From Parvibaculum sp041688015 (GTDB lineage: Bacteria > Pseudomonadota > Alphaproteobacteria > Parvibaculales > Parvibaculaceae), in assembly GCA_041688015.1 (NCBI GenBank), contig JBDNIY010000007.1, positions 62,001 to 126,000 on the forward strand: a DNA stretch of 64,000 bases. Reading direction: 5' to 3'. The translations under genes and the position numbers were made by a program. The notes beneath the pieces were generated by a model. It made no database searches. It saw only the letters and a program-made list of their open reading frames with translations, and was not told where the DNA came from. Position 1 is the first letter of the stretch. Each line of letters begins with the position of its first letter. Of the stretch, positions 1 to 8,672 are shown piece after piece.

Positions 1-1
1 C

Positions 2-3000
2 CGGGCGCGCTATTTCGTCTGCACGGTCGAAGCCATGCCACTGGAGCGCCCGGTCGAATTTCTTTGCGTTGACGAAATTCAACTGGCCGCCGACCGCGAA
101 CGTGGCCACACCTTCACCGACCGATTGCTGCACGCCCGCGGGTTATCCGAGACCATGGTGTTGGGGTCTGAAACCGTGCGCGGATTGATCCAGAAACTGC
201 TCCCCGACACGATTTTCATCAATCGGCCCCGCTTTTCAGAACTCACCTGGACCGGCCCCAAAAAGCTGACGCGCCTGCCGCGCCGCTCTGCCATCGTCGC
301 CTTCTCAGCCGATCAGGTCTATGCCATTGCCGAGTTGATCCGCCGCCAACGCGGCGGCGCCGCCGTTGTTATGGGCGCTTTGAGCCCACGCACCCGTAAT
401 GCGCAAGTCGCGCTTTATCAATCGGGCGACGTTGATTTTCTGGTCGCAACGGATGCCGTCGGCATGGGCCTCAATATGGATGTGGACCATGTGGCCTTTG
501 CCGCCACGACCAAATTTGACGGGGTGCAACACCGCCCGCTGAAGATTTCCGAGATCGCTCAGATCGCCGGGCGCGCGGGCCGCCACATGAATGATGGCAC
601 ATTCGGCATCACGGGGGACGCCTCCATGCTGAGCGATGAAGTCATCCAGCGCGTCGAAAACCATGACTTTGACGCCGAAAGACTGTTGCAATGGCGCAAC
701 CCGCACCCGGAATTTTCATCCATCGCGGCCCTCATCAAAAGCCTTGAAGTGCCGCCAAATGTGCCCGGATTAGTGCGCGCAGGCACTGCCGATGACCTCG
801 ACGCCCTCATGAGAATGTCTCAAAACGAGGATGTTTCGCGCCTGACCCGCTCGCCACAAGCTATCAAGAGGCTCTGGGAAGTCGCGCAAGTCCCCGATTT
901 TCGCAAAACAATGGCCAGCGAACATGCCAGTTTGCTGACGCAGCTCTATTTATACCTCGCCCAGGGCGACGGGCGGATCGATGCAGGCTGGATGGAAAGT
1001 CAACTGACGCGCGTTGATCGCACTGATGGCGACATAGATACATTGTCAAAGCGCATTGCTCATGTGCGCACCTGGACCTATGTTTCCAACCGCGCTGACT
1101 GGCTCCACAATCCTGTGCATTGGCAAGAGCGCGCGCGTGCGGTAGAGGATAGGCTTTCTGATGCTTTGCATGAGCGTCTGACGCAACGGTTCATCGACCG
1201 TCGCACCAGTGTTCTGATTAAGCGTCTTCGCCAAAAAGAGGATCTGATGGCGGCTGTAAACAGTGATGGCGAAGTTCTGGTGGAAGGCGAATATGTCGGC
1301 CGCCTGCAAGGTTTTGTGTTCGTGCCCGATTTGAAGGCCGAGGGCGTGCATGCCAACGTGCTGCGCGCAGCCTCAGAGCCTGTGATCGCGCTCGAAGTTG
1401 CCGCGCGCGCCGCGCGGCTGGGTGCCGCCCCCGATACAGACATTAGCTTGTCCGATCACGGACGGCTCATCTGGGACGGCCATCAGGTGGCCAGTCTTAA
1501 ACCTTCAGACACGGTCTTGAACCCACGCATTGAACTGATCGCGGGCGAGGAACTGAACGGCGCAAGCCGCGAAAATGTGACGGCCCGGCTTGAAGCCTGG
1601 ACCAAGGCGCATTTTACCACCGTCCTGAGTCCACTCGTCGCCTTGCATGACGCCGAAGACATTGAAGGCCTCGCGCGCGGCATTGCTTTTCGTCTGATCG
1701 AAAATTTCGGCTCGCTACATCGTGAGACAGTGGCCGAAGATGTGCGCTCACTAGATCAAGCGGCTCGCGGCCAATTACGCAAATATGGCGTGCGTTTCGG
1801 TGGCTATTCGATCTTCATGCCGGCGTTGCTGAAGCCCGCACCGGCGCGCGCCCTGCTAACACTCTGGACACTGACGCGCAAGGATGTCGAAGATCCCTTC
1901 GCCGATCTGCCACAACCGCCGACCGCTGGCCTGACCTCTGTGCCTGCCGATCCTGCTGCGCCACAAGGCTTTTATGATGCGCTCGGCTTTCGCGTATCAG
2001 GCGGCCGCGCGGTGCGCCTCGACATGCTGGAACGCATTGCCGATCTCATTCGCCCTGTCATTACGGCGCGCCATTACAATGGTGGCTTCATCGTGACACC
2101 CGCCATGATGTCGCTGGTGGGGTGCTCGGGCGAAGAGTTTTCAAACCTGCTGAGAGGCATCGGTTATCGCTCGCGGGTTGAAAAAATCAAACCGCCAAAG
2201 ATCGAAGAAAAGCCCGTCGAACCGGCGAAGTTCATTGTCGAGACCGTTTCGTCGGAAACAAAAACATTCGCCGTGCCTGCACCAGCTGAAGCACCGGTAT
2301 CAGTTGAAGTGACCGCATCGACTGAAACGTCGTCTGTTTCAGCTGAAACACCCGCGCTGGTTGAAGCGGCAGCGCCTACCGAGACGACCGCATCTGTTGA
2401 AACGACATCATCCGAGGTGCCAACGCCAGAAACAGTATCACCTGAGCCAACGCAAGACGCCGAGCCACAAATCGCGGCAGACGAAACAAGCGCCACGGTC
2501 GAACCGACTGAAACCGCAATACCTGAAACCGCAGTACCCGAAGCCGCAGCACCAACTGACGCATCGACCGAAGGTGTTGACGCTGATGCTGACGCACCCC
2601 TGCCGACGCCCGAAACCGAAGCCGAAGAACTCGTCGAATTGGAAATCTGGCGTCCACAGCGTCGCCACAACCCCGCTGAACGGCCGCGCCACAACCGTCG
2701 CAAGCCTAATGCCGCAGCCGCGGCGCAAGGTGCCACCACCGATATGCCTGCCGCTGCGGGCGAAGCCAAAACCGAAGATGGCGCGCGCCGGACACGCCGA
2801 GATCGCAACAAAGGCAAATATGACGCCTTTGGCAAAGCGGGCGAGAACAAGACCGGCGAAAAAGGAGCTGATGGGCCACGTGGCAAGCGTCCCGACCGCC
2901 CCAAAGGTGGTAATAGGGATGACCGCAACAAAGGCAGGGGTAAGGGCGACGCCAAAGGGGGTGAACGCCGCGAGTGGTCCTCCGCGCCGCCGCGTCGCGA

Positions 3001-3070
3001 ACGCGCCATCGACCCGGATTCGCCCTTTGCAGCACTCGCCGTGCTGAAAGAACGCGTAGACCCCAAATAA
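2..3070 (+). CDS. Suv3-like ATP-dependent RNA helicase, 5' end cut off by the window
   Basis: The reading frame is open to the left edge (it reads RARYFVCTVEAM before the first ATG at 35), so the N-terminal RecA domain is mostly outside. What remains starts at a DEIQ Walker B box typical of the SUPV3L1/Suv3 helicases. It continues through the helicase C domain with motif V (ATDAVGMGLN) and motif VI (QIAGRAGRH), about 100-185 residues after the ATG. From about residue 725 after the ATG comes a low-complexity Thr/Glu/Pro/Ala/Val tail, and from about 867 a very basic Arg/Lys/Gly/Asp tail, probably an RNA-binding extension. The family unwinds RNA; the bacterial substrate is not established. It is followed 45 bp later by an S4 RNA-binding gene on the same strand, an order often seen in Alphaproteobacteria. 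Confidence 0.9.
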   Translation, partial: RARYFVCTVEAMPLERPVEFLCVDEIQLAADRERGHTFTDRLLHARGLSETMVLGSETVRGLIQKLLPDTIFINRPRFSELTWTGPKKLTRLPRRSAIVAFSADQVYAIAELIRRQRGGAAVVMGALSPRTRNAQVALYQSGDVDFLVATDAVGMGLNMDVDHVAFAATTKFDGVQHRPLKISEIAQIAGRAGRHMNDGTFGITGDASMLSDEVIQRVENHDFDAERLLQWRNPHPEFSSIAALIKSLEVPPNVPGLVRAGTADDLDALMRMSQNEDVSRLTRSPQAIKRLWEVAQVPDFRKTMASEHASLLTQLYLYLAQGDGRIDAGWMESQLTRVDRTDGDIDTLSKRIAHVRTWTYVSNRADWLHNPVHWQERARAVEDRLSDALHERLTQRFIDRRTSVLIKRLRQKEDLMAAVNSDGEVLVEGEYVGRLQGFVFVPDLKAEGVHANVLRAASEPVIALEVAARAARLGAAPDTDISLSDHGRLIWDGHQVASLKPSDTVLNPRIELIAGEELNGASRENVTARLEAWTKAHFTTVLSPLVALHDAEDIEGLARGIAFRLIENFGSLHRETVAEDVRSLDQAARGQLRKYGVRFGGYSIFMPALLKPAPARALLTLWTLTRKDVEDPFADLPQPPTAGLTSVPADPAAPQGFYDALGFRVSGGRAVRLDMLERIADLIRPVITARHYNGGFIVTPAMMSLVGCSGEEFSNLLRGIGYRSRVEKIKPPKIEEKPVEPAKFIVETVSSETKTFAVPAPAEAPVSVEVTASTETSSVSAETPALVEAAAPTETTASVETTSSEVPTPETVSPEPTQDAEPQIAADETSATVEPTETAIPETAVPEAAAPTDASTEGVDADADAPLPTPETEAEELVELEIWRPQRRHNPAERPRHNRRKPNAAAAAQGATTDMPAAAGEAKTEDGARRTRRDRNKGKYDAFGKAGENKTGEKGADGPRGKRPDRPKGGNRDDRNKGRGKGDAKGGERREWSSAPPRRERAIDPDSPFAALAVLKERVDPK

Positions 3071-3115
3071 GAGCTACCAAAATAGAGACTGCGATGCCTC
3101 CAAATATGAGCTGCA

Positions 3116-3499
3116 ATGTCTAATGAGCAGCGCGTGGACCGCTGGCTGTGGTTCACGCGTCTCATCAAAAGCCGCACACAAGCCGCCGATCTCGTTTCGG
3201 CAGGCAAAGTGCGGCTGAACGGCGAACGCATCACCAAGCCTTCGCGTGGTATCAAGCCCGGCGATGTGTTGACCTTCGCGATGGGCGAGCATATCCGCGT
3301 GTTGAAAGTGCGCGAGCCCGGCACACGGCGCGGCCCTGCGCCGGAGGCCCGCCTTCTCTATGAAGATCTGGCCCCCCTACAGCCCAAAGCGCCTTCAGAC
3401 GAAATGCCCGCCGCCGAGCGTAACCGGGGCAGCGGGCGGCCGACCAAGAAAGAACGCCGCGATACCGACACTTTTCACAATTTTAGTGACCCAGATTAG
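3116..3499 (+). CDS. S4-domain RNA-binding protein (Hsp15-like)
   Basis: A 127-residue protein. Residues about 6-60 (RVDRWLWFTRLIKSRTQAA ... KVRLNGERITKPSRGIKPGD) form an S4 RNA-binding fold as in the heat-shock protein Hsp15 (HslR). The C-terminal half is charged and ends in GRPTKKERRD, common in alphaproteobacterial members. Hsp15 binds stalled 50S subunits carrying nascent chains; that this protein does the same is inference from the family. It sits between the RNA helicase and the TerB-like gene, all on the plus strand, so it is probably co-transcribed with the helicase. Confidence 0.88.
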   Translation: MSNEQRVDRWLWFTRLIKSRTQAADLVSAGKVRLNGERITKPSRGIKPGDVLTFAMGEHIRVLKVREPGTRRGPAPEARLLYEDLAPLQPKAPSDEMPAAERNRGSGRPTKKERRDTDTFHNFSDPD

Positions 3500-3552
3500 A
3501 CCAACACGGCTCCACAGTTGCGAAAGTGGGACCTTTCCTTTAGGCAAACGGC

Positions 3553-4026
3553 ATGCTCGACAAAATCAAAGCCTTTCTGAACAGTGACGTCGCGCCGACA
3601 AAGTCGGGACGTTTCGATGAATTACAAATCGCTGTGGTGGCACTCTTAGTGCGCGCCGCCTCGACAGCTGACAGCAAATTTGACGACAAGGAGCGCGCCG
3701 CCATCGCCGCTATGGCCGCAACTCACTTCAACCTGACGCCTGACGACGTCGCCGCCTTGGTCGATGCCGCCGCCAGCGACGAGGCCAATACGCTTGATCT
3801 GCATCGCTGGGCGCAAGCCATCAAAAAGCATTATGACGAGGCCGCCCGCATCGATCTTGTCGAAAAGATGTGGGAAGTGGTCTATGCCGACGGCGTGCTT
3901 GACGATTATGAAGCCAACTTGTTGCGGCGCGTTGCGGGCCTGATATACGTTCCCGATCGCGAATCCGGCCAGGCGCGCCTGCGTGTACTGTCCCGACTGG
4001 GTTTGACACCGCCATCTGGCGTTTAA
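3553..4026 (+). CDS. TerB-family (tellurite resistance B-like) protein
   Basis: A 157-residue, all-helical acidic protein. It has two characteristic TerB-like segments: DSKFDDKERAAI near residues 40-52 and ADGVLDDYEANLLRRVAGLI near 115-135, whose Asp/Glu residues bind metal in structurally known family members. No signal peptide or membrane segment. Single-domain proteins like this are widespread in Alphaproteobacteria and have no settled role; tellurite resistance should not be assumed. The gene lies 53 bp after the S4 gene and 62 bp before fdxA, inserted in an otherwise familiar helicase/S4/ferredoxin/CarD order. Confidence 0.82.
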   Translation: MLDKIKAFLNSDVAPTKSGRFDELQIAVVALLVRAASTADSKFDDKERAAIAAMAATHFNLTPDDVAALVDAAASDEANTLDLHRWAQAIKKHYDEAARIDLVEKMWEVVYADGVLDDYEANLLRRVAGLIYVPDRESGQARLRVLSRLGLTPPSGV

Positions 4027-4088
4027 GACGTGAAGCCCTTATCTACGCTTGCCGAGGCCGCAAAGGCCCCCGTAGCTGGGAGAGTTCG

Positions 4089-4427
4089 ATGACCTATGTT
4101 GTGACCGACGCCTGCATCCTCTGCAAATATATGGATTGCGTCGAAGTGTGCCCTGTCGATTGCTTCTATGAGGGCGAGAACATGCTCGTCATTCACCCTG
4201 ACGAGTGCATCGATTGCGGTGTCTGCGAGCCAGAATGCCCCGCCGAAGCGATTAAACCAGACACAGAGTCAGAACTCGACAAATGGCTGGAGCTCAACGC
4301 CGAATATGCCGTGCGCTGGCCCAATATCACCATCAAACGCGAAGCACCCGCCGATGCCGACGATTGGCAAGGCAAACCCGATAAGTTTGAAAACCACTTC
4401 AGCGCCGAACCGGGCGAAGGCGACTAA
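4089..4427 (+). CDS. fdxA: 7Fe ferredoxin (3Fe-4S/4Fe-4S), FdxA
   Basis: A 112-residue protein beginning MTYVVTDACILCKYMDC. The N-terminal Cys pattern (C9, C12, C16, C20P, C24) and the second cluster CIDCGVCEPECP near 38-49 match the Azotobacter-type 7Fe ferredoxins. The C-terminal extension of about 55 residues (DKWLELNAEYAVRWPNITIK) is also typical. It is a soluble cytoplasmic electron carrier. Partner enzymes are not visible nearby. The family's usual length is 106-113 residues, so the gene is intact. It often lies beside a CarD gene, as here. Confidence 0.95.
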   Translation: MTYVVTDACILCKYMDCVEVCPVDCFYEGENMLVIHPDECIDCGVCEPECPAEAIKPDTESELDKWLELNAEYAVRWPNITIKREAPADADDWQGKPDKFENHFSAEPGEGD

Positions 4428-5012
4428 GGCCCTCAAGGTCATCGTGATCGGAGGCGTCAGACCGGTGTTCGCCCTGCGATGCTTGGTCAGCACCCGGCCT
4501 AAAAACGCCTATCTTACTGACGACACATGCATTTTCTGCGTGCAGCTTCCATTTGAGCGGTTTTTGTGATAGCCTGTCAGCAAGTATGAAATCCCGTGAA
4601 GTAAACGTGCAAACTAACGAGAAATGCCGCTCAAGCCAAGACCCAGTCCGTTTGGCCTAAGTCTTTGGTGTGGTCAGTTTGGGTTCATTATCACCCATTT
4701 TGACTTGCTCGGCCCCCGATACACGGCCCGCTATACAGCTTGTGTAAGAGGTGCTGAGGATATTTAGCAAAAGGTCGCAGCCGACCAGATACCCGCTGAG
4801 GTCATTATTTGGCATCCGTGGGATGTGAGATGAGTGTTATTTGAGCCGAATTTCCACCACTGGCTTGAATGGGAACTGAGATGGTCGGAGACGGCGTTTG
4901 CTGACAACTTTCAGGCGAGCGACCTGTTTTTCGCATGGCACATCAGGATCGATCGGCGCAACCCGACCTTATTCGGGCTGCACCTGTCGGCAACTCGGGT
5001 ATAGGAAAGGCT
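4428..5012. other. 585-bp gap without a supported gene
   Basis: This is the stretch between the fdxA stop and the chosen carD start. I see no ORF with family character, no tRNA and no strong hairpin. The ORF that extends upstream of carD to 4935 lacks recognisable content before the Met at 5013. The length suggests a long 5' leader or a promoter region for carD, but I could not pick a convincing -35/-10 pair. Confidence 0.5.
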
Positions 5013-6242
5013 ATGGCGAGCAAAGTGAATAAGCCCCAGAAAACCGAAACCGCTGGCCAAAAAGCCAAACCCCAAACATCAAAATCAACGACGAAGGCAA
5101 CCGCCAAAGTAAAAGCGGTGAGCGCGAAAGCGGCCAAGTCGAGTGTAAAGCCGACAAAGGCATCAAAACCTGTGACCAAGCCCACCGCCAAAGCCGCCCC
5201 CAAGACCAAGGCAGCCGCCAAGCCCGCAGCTAAAGCCACCACCAAACCAGCGACAAAAGCCGCAGCCAAGCCAGCCGCTAAGGTCGCCAAGGCCACGGCC
5301 AAGGCAAAGCCCGTCGCAAAACCGGCAAGCAAACCTGCCACCAAGGCGACCTCCAAGGCCAAAACTAAGCCCGCCGCCAAGCTCGACACCATGAAGGTGA
5401 CAGCAAAGGCTGCTGAAAAGACACAAGACAAGATTGCTGCCTTCAAGGCAGCCGTCGCCAAGAGCGCGGCTAAATCCGCCAAAGCAGCCGCCGCCAAACA
5501 AGCCACCAAAACACCCACCAAAGCCGCAGCTAAGCCAGAGGCAAAGCCGCAGCCCACAGTTGCATCAAAGGTTAGCAGTCCCCCTATGAAGAAGACCGAG
5601 GCCATAAAATCCCAAAAAGCGGTTACGCCCGCTGCAAAAGTAGAGGCCAAGGCCGAAGCAAAACCGGAAGTCCGCAAGGAAGAAAAAGAAAAACGACCCA
5701 ATCCACGGTCGGTTTTCAAGTCCAAGGAATATGTCGTCTATCCCGCGCATGGCGTCGGCCAGATCCTCGACGTCGAAGAGCAGGAAGTGGCGGGCCACAA
5801 GCTCGAACTCTTCGTCATCACCTTCGACAAGGAAAAGATGACGCTGCGCGTGCCCACCCATAAGTGGGAGTCCGTTGGTATGCGCAAGCTGTCGGAAACG
5901 ACCGTGGTAGACAATGCGATCGAAACACTGCGTGGCCGCGCTCGCATCAAGCGCACCATGTGGAGCCGCCGTGCCCAGGAATATGAATCGAAGATCAATT
6001 CCGGCGATCTCATCTCGATTGCCGAAGTAGTCCGCGACCTTTATCGCTCCGAGCGACAGCCCGAGCAGTCCTATTCCGAACGCCAGCTCTATGAAGCCGC
6101 ACTGGACCGCATGGCGCGCGAAGTCGCCGTTGTTGAGCGCATCGGTGAAGACGCCGCCGTGCTCAAGGTCGAAGCAGCCCTGCAAAGCGGCTCAGGCCGC
6201 AGCGAAAAAGTAGCGCCCAAGGAAGAGCCGGAAGCCGCATAA
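5013..6242 (+). CDS. CarD-family RNA-polymerase-binding regulator with a long H1-like lysine/alanine N-terminal tail
   Basis: About 409 residues. The ATG at 5013 is preferred because AGGAAAGG lies about 6 bp upstream and the tail composition begins there; an in-frame ATG at 4935 gives 26 more unremarkable residues. Residues 1 to about 205 are a Lys/Ala/Pro/Thr repeat tail (KPAAKATTKPATKAAAKP style) like histone H1 or AlgP. The CarD domain starts at about residue 230 (VFKSKEYVVYPAHGVGQILD) and runs through MTLRVPTHKWESVGMRKLS and the helical part with MWSRRAQEYESKINSGDL. CarD/CdnL proteins bind the RNA polymerase beta subunit and stabilise open complexes, notably at rRNA promoters. In Myxococcus CarD the basic DNA-binding part is C-terminal; here it is N-terminal. 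A strong terminator follows. Confidence 0.9.
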   Translation: MASKVNKPQKTETAGQKAKPQTSKSTTKATAKVKAVSAKAAKSSVKPTKASKPVTKPTAKAAPKTKAAAKPAAKATTKPATKAAAKPAAKVAKATAKAKPVAKPASKPATKATSKAKTKPAAKLDTMKVTAKAAEKTQDKIAAFKAAVAKSAAKSAKAAAAKQATKTPTKAAAKPEAKPQPTVASKVSSPPMKKTEAIKSQKAVTPAAKVEAKAEAKPEVRKEEKEKRPNPRSVFKSKEYVVYPAHGVGQILDVEEQEVAGHKLELFVITFDKEKMTLRVPTHKWESVGMRKLSETTVVDNAIETLRGRARIKRTMWSRRAQEYESKINSGDLISIAEVVRDLYRSERQPEQSYSERQLYEAALDRMAREVAVVERIGEDAAVLKVEAALQSGSGRSEKVAPKEEPEAA

Positions 6243-6267
6243 GGCATCGCGCATCCATTACTGAAAT

Positions 6268-6300
6268 AAAAAAGGCCCGACAATAATGTCGGGCCTTTTT
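6268..6300. terminator. Bidirectional rho-independent terminator after carD
   Basis: A 9-bp GC-rich stem (6274-6282 with 6287-6295) closes on an ATAA loop. It is flanked by A residues on the left and a T run on the right, so it can stop both carD (plus) and the M48 operon (minus), whose last gene ends at 6327. Confidence 0.9.
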
Positions 6301-6326
6301 CGTGGACGCGCCTCGGTTCTCTCCAA

Positions 6327-7835
6327 TCAAGGCCAGATCAGTTTGACCTTCTCGCCGGGCAGCAAAACAGCATTGGCCGCCAACCCGTTCAGAGCGCGAA
6401 ACCTGTCCACACGGTAAGTCGGAAAAGCCATACGTGCGCCCAGTGACGCCAAACTGTCGCCCGCGCGCGCAATGACAACATGAACCCGCAGTGGTTTGAC
6501 GGATGCCGCCTCTTTGGCCGAGATCAAACGAAAGCTATGCACCAGCGCGTCCAATGCACCGGCATAGCGCGGAAAGGTTCCCCGCGGCGCGCCCATCATA
6601 AAGCGATAAACCTTGCCAGACGGTGCGGCGATGGCAACGAGCCGAGCATCATAATCGCCGATCCGCGTCGTGGCGCTAGCGGCCGCAAGCCCGTGGATGG
6701 TGAACAAATTGACAGGCGACATGGCCACATTGGACGCCCACACATTCGTCAGATAGGTGCCGATCGGCACATTGGCAGATTTCATTGCGGTATCAAATTT
6801 GGCGATCACCTTGTTAGGCCCTGTGACCAGTACCGTCTCCATACCATTGACGATGTGATAGCCCGCAGGCGCATCAAAACGGAACCGCGCAAAAGTATGA
6901 ATGAAACTCTGTCCCCGGATAAAACCTTGCGCCGGGCTGTCGCCGTAGATCAGCCCATTCACAGCATGGAGAAACGCGCTCCGATTGCGCTCACCTTGCC
7001 CACGCGTCACCTGGCTGTCCGCCGCCTCACGCCGCGCCGCTGCAACGCGCTCTGGCGTCGCGGGATGACTTGCCAGCCAGTTGCCTTGCGGTTCTCCATC
7101 CTGCCCTGAAATCTGCGCCTCAATCTTGCTGTTCTCGCCCATCGCCGCGAGAAAATCAGCCTGCGCATAAGGGTCGTATCCGGCCGCCGCCAGATAGCGC
7201 ACGCCCAGCATATCAGCCTGATATTCCTGATCGCGCGAATAGCTAGCGACAAGCCCCTGACTGCCGAGGCCTACCGCTTGGCTGACGGCTGAATTGCCGA
7301 CGACCGCGCCAAGCACCGCACCAATGACAGAGGCCCCTAAAGCTGCGGTCTGACGTTGTGCGCCGTGGCGCGTGATAACGTGACCGATCTCATGACCAAG
7401 CACACCGGCAAGCTCGGCCTCATCATTGACCAGTGCCAGCAATCCCCGCGTCACATAAACATAGCCGCCGGGCAGCGCAAAGGCGTTGACGACAGGCGAG
7501 TTGAGAACCGTGACGCGGTAGGGCTGATTGGGTTGGCTAGTGCCATGCACGATGCGCTGCGTGACACTGGCGACATATTGGCCGACACGCTGATCATCAT
7601 AAATGCCACCGTAGGCCGCCACAATCTTGGGATGCGCTTCCGCGCCAATCTTGGCATCGTCTTCAACGGAACTAAGAGGGGCGAGTTGGGATTTGCCGGT
7701 CGCCGGATTGGTCGTGCAACTTGCAAGCAGCGCCAAAAGCGCCACAAGGGTCAAAGCCTTGGCACGCGCCCCAAAACCAAATGCGGTCCATTCGACTTTG
7801 CCTATCTGACGGGACCTGCTACCAACCGATGTCAT
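6327..7835 (-). CDS. M48-family zinc metalloprotease lipoprotein with C-terminal LysM-like domain
   Basis: A 502-residue protein. A hydrophobic N-terminal segment ends in a lipobox (LLASC, Cys40), so it is probably a lipoprotein at the inner face of the outer membrane or in the periplasm. The peptidase M48 core has the HEIGH zinc motif at 148-152 and the third ligand Glu in RDQEYQAD near 204. The last 50 residues (RAGDSLASLGARM ... LNGLAANAVLLPGEKVKL) look like a LysM-type peptidoglycan-binding module. The family includes BepA/YfgC-like proteases for outer-membrane quality control; the exact substrate is unknown. It starts 6 bp after the nuclease-like gene and is the last gene of a LuxR/SNase/M48 operon. 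Confidence 0.9.
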   Translation of the reverse strand: MTSVGSRSRQIGKVEWTAFGFGARAKALTLVALLALLASCTTNPATGKSQLAPLSSVEDDAKIGAEAHPKIVAAYGGIYDDQRVGQYVASVTQRIVHGTSQPNQPYRVTVLNSPVVNAFALPGGYVYVTRGLLALVNDEAELAGVLGHEIGHVITRHGAQRQTAALGASVIGAVLGAVVGNSAVSQAVGLGSQGLVASYSRDQEYQADMLGVRYLAAAGYDPYAQADFLAAMGENSKIEAQISGQDGEPQGNWLASHPATPERVAAARREAADSQVTRGQGERNRSAFLHAVNGLIYGDSPAQGFIRGQSFIHTFARFRFDAPAGYHIVNGMETVLVTGPNKVIAKFDTAMKSANVPIGTYLTNVWASNVAMSPVNLFTIHGLAAASATTRIGDYDARLVAIAAPSGKVYRFMMGAPRGTFPRYAGALDALVHSFRLISAKEAASVKPLRVHVVIARAGDSLASLGARMAFPTYRVDRFRALNGLAANAVLLPGEKVKLIWP

Positions 7836-7841
7836 GCCGCT

Positions 7842-8672
7842 TCAATCCTCGTTTGTCTTTGTATCCTGCCGCAAAAATTCAAGCTGATTGGAATTCGTCA
7901 CAATCATCTCCGGGCCATTATACCGTGTGATGAAACCACGGATCCGGACATGCCGTCCGATCAGTTCTGGCAAGGAAACAAGCTCACTACCCACGTGCTG
8001 TCCGACCCCGAGCCTAGCGTCACTAGGCGCAACTGTCACCGTGAAGTCCGTCCGCCAGTCGGCCCCAAAATTGAAATAGAGGCGCCCTTTGCGAGAGACG
8101 GCATCGAGGATTTTCCCTTCAGCAAGTACATAGCGCCCCTCCAGCGCTGTAAGCTTGGCGATCTGATCGGCCTCGATGACGGCAAAGGCAGGATCGCCCC
8201 AGATGCCACGTCGCGCGCGCCGCGCCTTGTCTTCATCCATTAGCAATGCAGGCGTCGCAAAGCCCATGCGCATGGTCGGCATGACGCGCGCATAGCCGCC
8301 CGCCACCAGCTCATATTGAAGCGTCAGGCGATCGGGCTTTTCCACCACGGCCAGCACGCGCCCATAGCGGTCAATGCCGCCCCCTTGAATCTCCAATGTG
8401 ACGGTCTGACCATCAAGGGTGGCCACCGCTGCCTGCCATGCAGCCACCGCCGCGTCAGTTTGAGGCGCTTCGATATCTACCAGACGCAGAGAGCGTCCAT
8501 CATCAAGCGTGATCGTGCCGTCCGGCGCGACAGCAGAAAGTGTCGCACGCTCCGACTGGATCAGAACGCTGAGAGACCAAGCGGGGCCCGATAGACATAT
8601 GATGAAAAAGACAGCAACGACTTGCGCCGCCATGACACCCGTCAGCAGACGAATGAAATGGCGTCTCTTCAT
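7842..8672 (-). CDS. Exported staphylococcal-nuclease-like (thermonuclease fold) protein with altered active site
   Basis: A 276-residue protein with an N-terminal signal or anchor (RRHFIRLLTGVMAAQVVAVF). The SNase-like OB fold covers about 35-150, with DDGRSLRLVDIEAPQ, DRYGRVLAVV and ARRARRGIWGDP in the family's order. A second OB-like segment follows (LEGRYVLAEGKILDAVSRKG ... RIRGFITRYNGPEMIVT). Aligned by eye to staphylococcal nuclease, Arg35 and Arg87 are kept (R63, R105), but Asp40 is Glu68 and the general base Glu43 is Gln71. Hydrolysis may therefore be lost or changed. The start overlaps the LuxR-gene stop by 4 bp (ATGA), so translation is probably coupled. Confidence 0.85.
   Translation of the reverse strand: MKRRHFIRLLTGVMAAQVVAVFFIICLSGPAWSLSVLIQSERATLSAVAPDGTITLDDGRSLRLVDIEAPQTDAAVAAWQAAVATLDGQTVTLEIQGGGIDRYGRVLAVVEKPDRLTLQYELVAGGYARVMPTMRMGFATPALLMDEDKARRARRGIWGDPAFAVIEADQIAKLTALEGRYVLAEGKILDAVSRKGRLYFNFGADWRTDFTVTVAPSDARLGVGQHVGSELVSLPELIGRHVRIRGFITRYNGPEMIVTNSNQLEFLRQDTKTNED

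Noticed and set aside
2164..3324. A 386-residue minus-strand ORF over the helicase tail
   Set aside because: It is a Ser/Val/Ala-rich mirror of the low-complexity tail; the plus frame is continuous with the helicase.
3553..4026. Tellurite resistance system
   Set aside because: Only one TerB-like protein is present; no terC/D/E/Z genes occur in the window.
4681..4740. TTGACT at 4700 as the carD promoter -35
   Set aside because: No acceptable -10 at 16-19 bp; the nearest candidates are 14 and 26 bp away.
4943..5725. A 260-residue minus-strand ORF opposite the CarD tail
   Set aside because: It is the complement of a Lys/Ala repeat, giving an Ala/Leu/Val-rich pseudo-membrane protein with no family features; the plus-strand frame has a real CarD domain.
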